Assembly: GCF_009389715.1 (NCBI RefSeq)
Contig: NC_052393.1
Span: 1,488,001 to 1,552,000, forward strand
Reading direction: 5' to 3'
DNA length: 64,000 nt
Source of the DNA: Phoenix dactylifera
Taxonomy: Eukaryota; Streptophyta; Magnoliopsida; Arecales; Arecaceae
Notes under the pieces: model-generated
The model's database searches: none
Told to the model about the DNA's origin: nothing
Seen by the model: only the letters and a program-made list of their open reading frames with translations
Part shown: in pieces, positions 46,691 to 64,000 of the stretch
Position numbering within the stretch: position 1 is the first letter of the stretch
How the letters are laid out: each line of letters opens with the position of its first letter
Made by a program: the position numbers and the translations under genes

Positions 46691-47967
46691 TGTTTGAGCA
46701 TTCTTAAATGATTGAGGTGAAAATCCAATAGAAATAAGCTTGTTAGCCTATCTATTTTTCATTTTCTAAGAGCCTATTCAAACCCACTATAGATCCCAAC
46801 CTTTGGGTTGCAAAAAAAAAAAAAAAAAAAAAAAAATCCAATAGAATTTGGGTTGGGTGATATTTAGTTGATACAAGATCGTGCTCAAATAAATGGCATG
46901 ATCAAGTAGTTTTACGAAATTTTCAGCCTAATCCTATATAAATATGCAAACAAGCTCTTAATTGAATTTTCTTTCTCTTTTCCTATCTTACATGATTGAC
47001 TCAAACATGGCGTTGACCATCTTTCATTTGGAGAGAACTAATGCTAATCCATAAGTTTGTGGATAAGAGTACAAAAATTACACATCAGATTAGAGGGGAC
47101 AAATGCTTTTTTTTTTTTTTTTTTGTCAACCGCTATCCTCTTTTTTTGATACACTACTAATGTTATCCTTTAGAAGATAAATACTTCCTCGATAGGGAAA
47201 CCGTAGGAGCTACGTAGAATGGCCACGTAGCGTGTCCGACTCCCTTACCACCTCCGACCCGGCGACGGGTCCACCATTTCCTAATCTGTACTCCACCACT
47301 CCTTGGCCGTCGGATCAGTGGTTTCGCACAGGAGCCGGATGGATCATCCAATACGCGGTTCACTCGGCCACGGTCCAAGCTGACTCGGACCGTTATCCAT
47401 TGCGCCGGGAACTTGGAAACATAAACCACAGAACAAAAGAAAGAAAAAAAACGTAGACTTTAGATCAGGTTTGGAAATTTATTCTGTATCTTTTCTATGC
47501 ACCAAATGAGGATAATTAGATATAGGAGGAAGGAATTGTTATTTATTTTTAAACCATTATTCTTGTCCTTCACCAATAATAACATTTGGGATAAACTAAT
47601 CATAGGCTTTAGCTTAGCTTGTCCTTCCCCTCTAGTTTAAGCTCAAATCATGGTGAATGAGGCCTGTTTTGAGAACATGTTTAACATGGACGGACTTTTG
47701 GTCTAATAACTTTCTCTAGTGCACAATGTAGGTACCCAATATAAAATTGTCTTCAAATACTCTGAAATAGAGATCCCAACAACTCTGTACTATTAGATGG
47801 TCCACGTCCTTGCATTCATATCTGCTGTTCTACATGGGAAAATTCGTACAGAAGCAAAGGGGAAAATTAGTAGCATCACGGTCGAGCACGTCAAGGTCAG
47901 GATTTTTCTCTTCTTTTCTTGCGTGTGACAGTTTCTAATTTAGAACACCCAATCCCTCCGCTGTCTC
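46691..47967. other. 5' flank of the beta-glucosidase gene
   Basis: Contains A-runs (about 46808-46836) and a T-run (47108-47124), and a GC-rich stretch with short frames on both strands (47160-47460) that I do not recognise. Otherwise ordinary AT-rich intergenic DNA. Confidence 0.45.
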
Positions 47968-47975
47968 TATATATA
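47968..47975 (+). promoter_or_regulatory. TATA box of the beta-glucosidase gene
   Basis: TATATATA in a CTCTATATATACTC context, 82 bp before the initiating ATG at 48057. Confidence 0.6.
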
Positions 47976-48056
47976 CTCTTAACCAGGTGAATTCCCAGAA
48001 CACAATCTTTCCCGCTCCTTACTCGTATCCACCCTGGATAAGTTTGGTCCTGAAGC

Positions 48057-54949
<6,893 letters not shown>

Positions 54950-57617
54950 TCTATATAGTAGTCGATATGGAGTGTTGATGTCTTATAATGTAATATCTCA
55001 ATTAATGGGCAGCATATGGAGATATGGAGTTAAAGATGGTTTGTCCATTCATAATCCAATCACTTTGCTTCCCTCAACCAAGTGAAACTTGTCAACCCTT
55101 GATTCTCACTGCTGGCATATTTTTGATGGCTTGGCACTATATATTTGTTATGCTGTAACAATATTGCTTTCATAAATAACATAGTTTTATGTTAGACAGA
55201 GATATGCAACCACACCTTTTATGCTAGAGGGAATGACTGAGAGGGAGAGAATCAAGCAGTTCTTGATAGGTATTGGTTGTTTACTCAACAGGAGAAGAAC
55301 GGCAATCTGAGCTTTGTCCTTAACAGCTCAAATTTATGTGGTTCCAAGAAAATCTTGCTTTAAGTCATGACTGGCAATTATATACCAACAATTGGATGGA
55401 AGCCTACAATTCGCATTGAATGGATTGGTGATTTTGCACGACTTCTTGTCTGTTCTTCCCTCTGGAGAAAGATTCTCAAAATAATATCTACCATCTTGAG
55501 TCTCTTATCAATATTATGCATAATAATACTTTCACCTTAAGAATTTAAAGATGCATAAGAAGGTTGTGAACTGAAAATGAAGCCAAGGGATTTGATCCGA
55601 CAGGTTTTTACGTATAACATTTGTAAGATGAATGATTTGCTAAAATAAAGTCGTATGACAAGATCAGATATAAAATCACAAGGCATAAACATTACAAAAC
55701 CCTGGACAGTTCCTTACCTTGATAGATGGAAGTCTTTGGAAGAAATACTATCAGCTAGTAGCTATATCAAGAGTTTGATCTAATAATTTCATAGTTTATC
55801 AGAGGTGGATCTTGGCACCTTCCTTGATTAGGAAGCTAAAACAAAACACAAAACACAGAAAAAAGAACGTAATAGTTGATAAAGAAAACATATAGAAATT
55901 ATATAATGAACCTTTCTCCATCTTCACCGCCGCAAACTCTATCAGGTTAAACAACAGCAGATTTATATCGAGCAATTTATTGTGTCACTTGGAATCACAT
56001 CTCAAGACATTTATTAGCATTATAAGAATGTTTGGACTACAATCTGCCTACTCAACTCAGTTTTGAAAAGTAATGGAATTAAATATAGGTCTAAACTCTC
56101 TTGAAATTCACACTCTTGAACAGCATACCCTCCAATAGAATTGGTAAAGTCATTGGAGGTTGATATCAATGGGTTGGGTTCTGGTCCCACCCTCACCCAA
56201 ACTTTAATCGGGTTTCCATCTTAATTCTCAAAAAGAAAAAGAAAAAAAAAAGTACATATAAGCTATTTAAGAAAGCATTCTAAAAAAAATCATTAATCTT
56301 CACTTGGTTCTTTTTCCGTAGTCGAGCAACCAATTCTGGAGAATAAGAGCAGGGCATGAGAAGGCCGAGAACGGCTATAGCATTGCCAAGATTAACCGAT
56401 GCAATTATGATACAAATTCAGCTACTTTCGGTGGTTGCTTACTAAAAAAAAAAAAAATTAGTGTCAAAAGAATAAATTTTTACCAAACCTAATTGCACAA
56501 TATTAATTTATATAGAAGTTCAAAATAAAGAGATGCATAATTCTCTTAAGGACAACTTGGGAAATTCGAAATAATTTTCTCTTAACCTTTTGAAATCGGA
56601 ATCTGACAAGAAAGGGCTAGGATTCCGTAGCCTCCTCCAGCTTTCTTGTCGTCGCCTTCTCCCTTGCTTCTTTTTCTCGAATCCATCCATGGTGGCTGTC
56701 GTTACACCCAAATTGGAGTCCTCTCAAAAGCTTAGGAGTTTCTCTCTTCTTGAAAGTAGGTAACTTATTAAACCTTAGCTCTTCTCAATTCCAATCTACA
56801 TCTATATCTCTTCGGAGACACCCGATAAAATTGAACGACACACTACGTTTATATGATCTTGTTGCCATTTTCTTCCTCGATCTAGGGCTCAATTTCACTC
56901 TTCTTTTTCCACTTTCTTGACAAAAAAATTGATAATTTCTTCATATGATTCTTTTATTTAGTGCTCCTTAAAGATTTCATAGGTTTTAATGTAAGATTTT
57001 GTTTCCTTTCTACTTTCTTTCACCATTCACCCCCTACCACAGCGGGCCCCCAACACCCACCTTCTCGGTCGTCTTCTTCGATGCCCCCGAGTCAGATATT
57101 TGGAGCTATCAATTAAAGAGGGCCAGGATGGTAACTTCTAGCTTCACCTGTTCTTATGGGAGTTTTCCAAGAATTTTAGTTTAGTGAAGTTAGAATTATG
57201 CATCTATTGTTTAGATGACCCATATCCTAGCTTAATCCCAAGTCAAGATTATGGTTCATCTTTGGAAAATAATAATTCGAAATTACCAAAAATCTGATGC
57301 GATCTAGCTTCTCAAGATTCATATTTACCTGATTTCTATACCAATAATCTTGATTTTTTTAAAAAAATAATTAGAAATATTTATACACACTCAAGTGTAC
57401 AACACTGCTCTTGTATACATAAATTATCATTATCAAACTACTTGGCTTCTCCCTGTCATAGCATCTCTCTCGTGGCATCGTTTAAACTTCAAAATAATGG
57501 CTGTTAATTGTTTTATTTTTATAGTGACTGCCATAGCACTTTTGGATCTCTTGCATTACATACCATGTCTGAAAACAGAAATATAAAAAATAATGAACGC
57601 GTTAGAATGTTGTCATA
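54950..57617. other. Intergenic between beta-glucosidase and UGGT
   Basis: AT-rich. The first ~200 bp is probably beta-glucosidase 3' UTR. A minus-strand frame at 56520-56711 and a plus-strand frame at 56999-57184 are short, lack recognisable domains and have no supporting structure. Nothing else seen. Confidence 0.5.
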
Positions 57618-59879
57618 ATGTTCACCAGGACACGATCTAGGGTTTCTGTGGCATTCTTGATCTCTCTCCTCCTCATCCCGAGCTTCAACGGAGAGTTGTG
57701 TTTCGCCGAGAACTGTTGGCCGAAGAACATCCAGGTCTCGCTCCAGGCTAAGTGGGTCGACACTCCATTGCTGTTGGAAGCCGGGTAGCCTTCTTCTTGA
57801 ATCTTTTTTACATTAATGCGTTACTTTTCTGGATTCCTTTTGGATATAATATGCACGATGAACTTTCGTAATTTGGAAAGTGAGGTATCTGATTAGATGT
57901 GTAAATCTTGAATGTTACTTTGATCTATTCTTTGTTCTTTTTTCGCTAAATAATTGAATTCATGACATTGTCAAGATCTTGTTGATTTTTTATTTGGAAG
58001 AAAGGATTGGTGCTCGCTGGGTATGAACATACTTGATCTTCTTTTATTGTTAGGGAGCGATTGGCCTGCCCTCCATTATTTAGTTATAAAATTCATATGC
58101 TACTTTTATTTGATCCTCTATTGATGTTTTCCCCTCTTAACTGTAAGTTGTGTCGCCAACAATAAACTTAATCTTGCCTATAAGATGGAATTTTTCTGAT
58201 TTTGTAAAGAAAGTCAAGGAGTTGGTACTGAACTTATGTATCTCTGATTGCAAATGGTGTTAGTGATAATCTGGCATTGAGAATATCCCTTTATTTTAGG
58301 AAGAAGGCTTGGGAAATCTGCTGGTACAAGTGTAATAATTAACTTATCAAAAAGTAGGGGACTAAGATTTTCTTTTCCCCTTCCTGAACAAATGAAATTC
58401 CAAAGAAATTCAAAAGTAGGCTTACCTGATGGAATCTGGATGCTTGCCCTAGCCAAGAACTGTCTGTTGGTGGTAAGTAAAGGTGTGAGTAACTGAGAAA
58501 TCAGTGACTGTGTTGTTCTCTTGCATGATAATTTTTGTTTCTGCTTTCAGTTTATAGTTGCATTGTTGGCACTGGTGTATGACGCATTGTTGGCATTGAA
58601 GTATTATTTTGCTTGTTATTTGTCTTTTAAGTTTATACCTTCTTTGATTAAGGAGCACTTCAGTTTGATAGGTTACTAAAGAATTATTACAACATATATC
58701 AACAGAGAATTGCTCTCTAAGGAACAGAAAAACCTGTTTTGGGAGTTTACTGATCTCTGGTTAGAACCAGATAAAGGCTCAGATTGTTTGACAGCCAAAT
58801 GCTGCATTCACAAAATTGTGCATGATGGGCGCTTTTTTCTAAGTGAACCCTTGGGATCAGTTTTTGAATTTTCTCTTATGCTTCGGTTAGCATCTCCTAC
58901 ACTAGTGCTCTACTGGCAGTTGGCGGAGGATTCTTTATCTTCTTATCCTTCTGACGATGAAACCAACTCAGAACATGTTATGGGAGACTTGTCAGAGCCA
59001 ATTTCAAGAGTCAAGGCAGAGCCTTTTCTCATATGCAGAAACCTGTGAAGCCCTGGAGGAAGTAGTTGCTGGGTAGATACTGGTAGTGCACTATTGTTCA
59101 ATGTTACTGATCTTCTTTCATGGCTTGACACTTCAGCCAAACTGTAAGTCATATCCACCTTTTCTGTGTCTTTGTTGTATTTCTATTTCTGTTATTGCAA
59201 ATCTTGTTGATCTTTTTTGCCTCCTTGTTATATAGTGAGGTTTTATGTTTATTTGGATTTCATCAGAGCTGTGGGATCTGCTGAGTAGGCTGAACTTTTT
59301 GATTTTGATCACATATATTTTGGTTCAAGTATTGCCAGTCCAGTTGCTATTCTATATGGAGCTCTTGGACCAGAATGCTTTAAAGAGTTTCATGTTACCT
59401 TGGTGGAAGCATCAAAAAAAGGTATTAACTAATGAATCGTTATTTATTTTATATGAACAACAGTGAACACAGTCCTGTCCCAGTTAGAATGAGATGGCAT
59501 ATTGCAATTAACAAGGCACATACACATTCCTGTCTCAGTTAGATTAAGATGGCATGTTGTTAAGAAAAAAACTGCAAAACCAATCTCTTTCCTTGCATGA
59601 AATATGATCACTCAATAAAATTTAAACTCACTGATTGTTCCATTGATTTGTCCTTAACATGCTCATTAGTTTTTTACATCAAATTTTAATGAAATTTAGC
59701 ACATCTAGTGTTATCATGGAAGATTTACAATTACTTGATCAAATGAAACTTTTGATGTTTGTTTGGTTGAAGTGACTGCATAGGATGATTAACTCACAGA
59801 AATTTATGGGAAATAGAGAGGGAAAGAAGTACCGATGAGGAAGAGATAGGGGTGGAGGGAAACTTTTGATGCATGTTTG

Positions 59880-60115
59880 ATCAAGGACATGAAATCAATG
59901 TTTGAGCTGAAATGGGTAGTCAAAGCCTGGACCAAGGAAGCAAGCCAGGTTTCCTGGATTGGACCAGTGAGGTACCAGTGCCTGGGATGCCCTTGGTACC
60001 TGGGTCTTTTTGAAGAAGTTGCAACCTGGTTGGTACGATTCTATGCTGACCAGCACCAACCAGGACAGGACCAGCACCAGCTGGTTCTGCCTGTTACTGG
60101 GTTGTACTGACTCAA
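59880..60115. repeat. GGTACCAG/ACCAGCACCA-rich repeat in a UGGT intron
   Basis: Dense variants of GGTACCAGTGCCTGG and ACCAGCACCAACCAGGAC. It is similar in style to 11040-11250. Ends were not found; possibly a non-autonomous element. Confidence 0.3.
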
Positions 60116-61789
60116 AATGTTCTTTTTTACTCTCGATTTGTTCTCCTTTAGTTTACTCATAGATATCATATATCATGTCTTGCAATGCCTTTTTAGTATA
60201 ATAATTACGGCATTCTTATCTATTTGTTTGAGGCCCAACCTTCAGATTTGCCATTATGTGGACTTGAAACTTATTTTTTATTAGTAATTTCAATCTTACT
60301 AAATGAAAACAACTTAACTTACAGTTTCATTTATTATGTTGGTAACTTTTTTCAGTTTGTCTGCTCTTAGCCATTATATTTACTCTCTTTCTAGATTCAC
60401 TGTCAGAACTTTGCTGCCCTGTTCTTTTTATTTTTTGTTTAAATGTGTTTTCTGTTGTTCTTAGGGAAAAATTAAATATGAAGTGAGACCTGTATTGCCT
60501 TATGGATGTCAAGCAGCGAGCAGCTATTGTAGTGCTGTTGGTTCTTCGGACGTAGTAGGGTTGGGTATGGTGTGGAACTTGCTTTGAAGAGCATGGAGTA
60601 CAAAGCTATGGATGATAGCACAGTAAAGAAAGGTCATTGCAGGACTTTCAGTAAAATGCTATATGCCTAATTTTCAAATGAAGGCTTTTTCCTTCCTTAT
60701 CAGTGTTATCCAGAATTCGCAACAACTGACTTTTTTTATGACATTGAAGTTTCATAGGTTTTTTCTTGTATATCTGTTTGCAGACTTGATGATAGATATA
60801 CTTTAATTTGTACTCTTCTATGCACCAGTTCAACCTGCTACTCCAACTGATGTGCCACTTTGGACCAATCATTTGTTTTTTGTTAGGCTTTCATTTGGAT
60901 TACATTTTAGCTGATGTCATTGATTGCTCACTTCTTGTATATGTTGTGCCTAAGTTTTTGGAAAACTCTCAAGAAACAGTGCCTTGACCTTGTTGCCTAT
61001 CACATTTGTACTCTATCATTTCTTTACTCGCTTTATTTAGGATGGTCGTGTTACTTTTGTTAAATATACTTTTTAATTCACCCATAAGTCACAGTAGAAT
61101 TTTGATTTCTACAAACTAGCCAAAATGCTGTGCTTCCATTGAAGTCATAATATCTATTATGGAATAAGTACACTAATGGGTGTCAATATGAATTGCTGTA
61201 TGTGAAGCTTTAATTCACCAAAGTGATGGCAATTTCAGAGATAATACTAGAAATTTAAATGCTGTAGCATCTCTTAGTAAAATCTGCTCATGGTCTACGT
61301 TAAATTGTTATTATTTAAGCCTAAAAGCTGCCATTAACAAAGCCACAGAATAAACAGTCTCTAATTGAATGGTTTCCCTAGTTGTTTAAGTCTGTTTTAT
61401 GCTGCTTAAATATGTTGAAATGATCTAATGGCCTAGAAGTTGCAGGTGTGTAATTGGTGATTATCTTTTGAGAATTATTTTGCAAAAAATTAATTTTATG
61501 TTATAGAATGAAGAAAATATATTTAGAAGAATTCAAGAATTGCCACTTTTACTCTTTAGTTTATTACTCAAAAATTGTTAGCAGTCTTGTTTTTTGGTCA
61601 GCCAAACACCATTGACAGCCCACTGGAACCCACTGTCTTGCAGTGACATTTAGGCAAAGCTCTGCCCTGTGGGAAGTGGTGTCTCTATCACCAGACTGAC
61701 CAGCTTGAGACTATGAATCCTGTGCCATGCAACTAATGCATCTGAAAGAGCTCCATGCTTGCATGCATTATTTGATAGGTGTGCTTATA

Positions 61790-61970
61790 CCCGCATGTGG
61801 GCCTATGTGCATACGCAGATATGTACGTGTGTATGTATGTATTAATGTATATATGTACACATATATGTATATGTGTGTATGTATGTATTGTGTATATTCC
61901 GTATAGACGACATGCACAGACATGTGCCTTAGCGCATGCATGCATACTTGTCTGTATGTGTGCCTGTGTG
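61790..61970. repeat. GTAT/ATGTGT-rich simple sequence
   Basis: Degenerate GT/AT microsatellite (for example GTGTGTATGTATGTATTGTG) in a UGGT intron. It produces meaningless open frames in several phases. Confidence 0.85.
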
Positions 61971-63288
61971 CATTGACAACACTGGCTATTATCATGCCAA
62001 CCATTAAGAAATGGAGCTTTTTCTTTTGTATTTTTATTATTTTTTGAAAATCTTGCTTCCTTTTTGTATCAAGAAAAGATTCATATAATTATGTCTGTAT
62101 TGCAGGTTTTACTGTAGAAGATCATAGGACCGAGGATCTCAGTCCTGAAGTTAGAGGATTTATATTTTCCAAAATCTTGGTTTGTTCCCAAAGGCTCACA
62201 CGTAGATGAGACTTAACGCTGTAATTTAATCTATTCTTACATTCTGTTTTACTTTATCTTTGCAATTGCAGGAACGCAAGCCAGAGGTGACTACTGAGTA
62301 ATGGCTTTCTGGGATTATTTATTATCATCAACAATATCAGACACGCTGGAAGTTTGAGAATTGAAGGGTATTGGTTGTGATGATTGGTGCATGATAATAG
62401 CTGTATACAGCATCTCATCTGTGCTTGGTTGGTTTGATTTTTAGTTGATGATCTTTTATGCCCTCTTTTGACCAGTTTGGTTATCTTTTCTGCAGTTTTA
62501 GGACATCAAACAGCACAAAGGATAGTGCATACATCAGACCCTCTATGGTCAATGCAAGAAATCAATCAAAATTTTCCTAGTATAGTTTCTTCATTATCTT
62601 GCATGAAGGTACAAGCTTCTGTTAGACACTCGTTAAATTTGTAGGCATATATGATATCTTTGTTATTTCTGTCAGCTAACATATGCTTAAGCTATATGCA
62701 GCTTAATGATTCTGTTAAGGATGAAATACTTGTGAATCAGCAAATGGTTCCTCTTGGCAAGTCTTTAATGGCTTTGAATGGTGCTTTAATCAATATTGAA
62801 GATATTGATCTTTACCTATAATGTTTTCTTCCTCCACCATTAGCTCTGATATCTCACCTTATTCTTAGAGAACAAACTGGGTTATATCAACTGAGTGGTT
62901 GTACCTTATACCTTGGTTTCTCATTCTGCAACCTTTTTGTATTTTTGCTATGCCTTTATTTCACACACTTTTGCATTAAACTCCAGTTGATCAAAGCTTA
63001 GCAAAATAAATAATATTTTAGTTCTTTACCTATTGGTCCTAACTATTCTATTCTGGAGTACCATTTCGGCTTGGTGATTCTAGACTTATAAGATGTCATA
63101 TGACAAATAATCAATCAAAACATTCAGTCGTTTTGTTTTTGTGGTCATCATGGTCACTTGCACATGTGCATAGTACATAAGTTCTTACTCAAACACAATA
63201 TTTGAATAACATGTTTAGCCTTGCTGATTTACTTGCCCTTTATGTATAATTCATGTTTCTTGGCAGCCAATGGTCTTCCTAATCTATG

Positions 63289-63727
63289 GTGGGGTATAAA
63301 TGAGCCGAGCAGCTCGACTTGGGTCCAAGCTTGGCTCGACTCGACTATTACCAAGCTCAAGTAGCTCAACTAGTTTTTCGAGTCAAGCTTGAGTCGCAAA
63401 ATACTCGACTCATCATTAGTAATTAATATTTTAAATATAATATTTATATATTTTTTAATCTGACCTAACTCCCTAAATTTTAACAATATTTTTTTAATTA
63501 TCACCAAGGCTCGAATTCAAGCTCGAACTCAAGCTTGAGCATGGCTCGGCTGATATTCGAGTCGAGTCGAGTCGATCTCGAGTGTTCCTTTTTTTTGATC
63601 AAGTTGAGTTCGAGCTTGAATATTAAGGCTCAATTGATCTTGAGTTGAGTTTCGAGCCTGAGTATTTTGAATTGAGTTGAGCTCGAGCCTCTAGCTACTC
63701 AACTCAGCTTGGTTCGATTGTACCCCT
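63289..63727. mobile_element. Small non-autonomous hAT-type element
   Basis: The left end GTGGGGTATAAATGAGCC pairs with the right end in reverse complement, AGGGGTACAATCGAACC. It is flanked by 8 bp repeats AATCTATG (63281-63288) and AATTTATG (63728-63735), one mismatch. The interior is rich in AGCTCGA and GAGTCGAG motifs around an AT-rich centre. It lies in an intron of the UGGT pseudogene and resembles the ends of the element at 19207. Confidence 0.75.
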
Positions 63728-64000
63728 AATTTATGTTATGTTTTTTTACCTTCATCGAGACTGTTATTGTACTAGATATCACATTTGGCAACTATTTCAG
63801 TAATATATGTTTGATTATATTAAGCTATGTATACTATATGGTCTGGTATTTGATACTATGGTGCGGTGTTACTGTTTTTAAATGTTTTAACCATCCATTT
63901 GGGTCTTATAGGTTAATGGATCTGGTTAGTGAAGAGTTATCATTGGCCGATCAATTTTCAGAATTTAAGATGATCTATGCTGATCAAGGTTCGCCGGACC

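Larger units (their letters stand above)
57618..64000 (+). pseudogene. UDP-glucose:glycoprotein glucosyltransferase (UGGT), 5' part, disabled
   Basis: Intron-containing N-terminal portion, continuing past the right edge. Exons: 57618-57784, 58706-59143, 59267-59421, 60465-60632, 62106-62179, 62272-~62373, 62496-62608, 62702-62817, 63912->64000. Signal peptide VSVAFLISLLLIPSFNGELC, then [106 protein letters not shown] and MDLVSEELSLADQF follow the plant UGGT order. UGGT reglucosylates misfolded glycoproteins in the ER lumen. Disablements: TGA at 59046-59048, TAG at 59286-59288, a shift near 60465 and another near 60566, a shift at about 62299 followed by a stop (EVTTE then MAFWDY in another frame), and AT instead of GT at the donor after 62817. 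Retained introns exclude a retrocopy. The C-terminal glycosyltransferase domain is outside the window. Confidence 0.88.

Noticed and set aside
56520-56711. Small Arg-rich protein on the minus strand
   Set aside because: 63 codons with no domain, no conserved motif and no promoter or splice evidence.
61733-62004. His/Thr/Tyr-rich frames on both strands
   Set aside because: Translations of the GT/AT simple sequence in an intron.

Overview
The window is plant nuclear DNA: AT-rich, with genes split by long introns, GT-AG splice sites, microsatellites, MITEs, small LTR-type elements and a tRNA-derived SINE. The proteins read as a monocot, and the combination of very long introns and dense small elements would suit a palm. 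That taxonomic guess is inference, not something the sequence proves.

Layout. 1-4.2 kb: remnant of an LTR element with tandem subrepeats, then a 1.47 kb TIR element. 4.6-5.8 kb (+): intact single-exon F-box/DUF295 gene. 6-10 kb: dispersed duplicated blocks and a degenerate ~450 bp tandem repeat. 10.2-17.5 kb (-): complete coatomer zeta subunit gene, whose first coding intron holds a SINE and a duplicated 3' end of the fatty alcohol oxidase gene. 19.2-21.25 kb: a hAT-type element carrying a fragment of an ALP1-like (Harbinger-derived) gene, then a complete 282 bp TRIM. 21.8-26.4 kb (+): complete three-exon long-chain alcohol oxidase (FAO). 27.1-39.6 kb (-): mitochondrial succinyl-CoA ligase beta subunit in 12 coding exons, converging on FAO, with two lesions that question its function. 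35.7-46.3 kb: a cluster of TRIM elements, a PPR pseudogene and more MITEs. 48.1-54.9 kb (+): complete 12-exon secreted GH1 beta-glucosidase. 57.6 kb to the right edge (+): 5' part of a UDP-glucose:glycoprotein glucosyltransferase (UGGT) gene with several stops and shifts, best read as a pseudogene.

The genes are unrelated housekeeping and metabolic loci (vesicle coat, wax/fatty-alcohol oxidation, TCA cycle, glycoside hydrolysis, ER glycoprotein quality control), each with its own promoter; there is no operon-like logic. I saw no CRISPR, no rRNA and no intact tRNA gene. The most notable structures are the TRIM cluster with recognisable target-site duplications, the gene-fragment-bearing hAT element, the FAO tail inside the zeta-COP intron, and the two damaged housekeeping genes.
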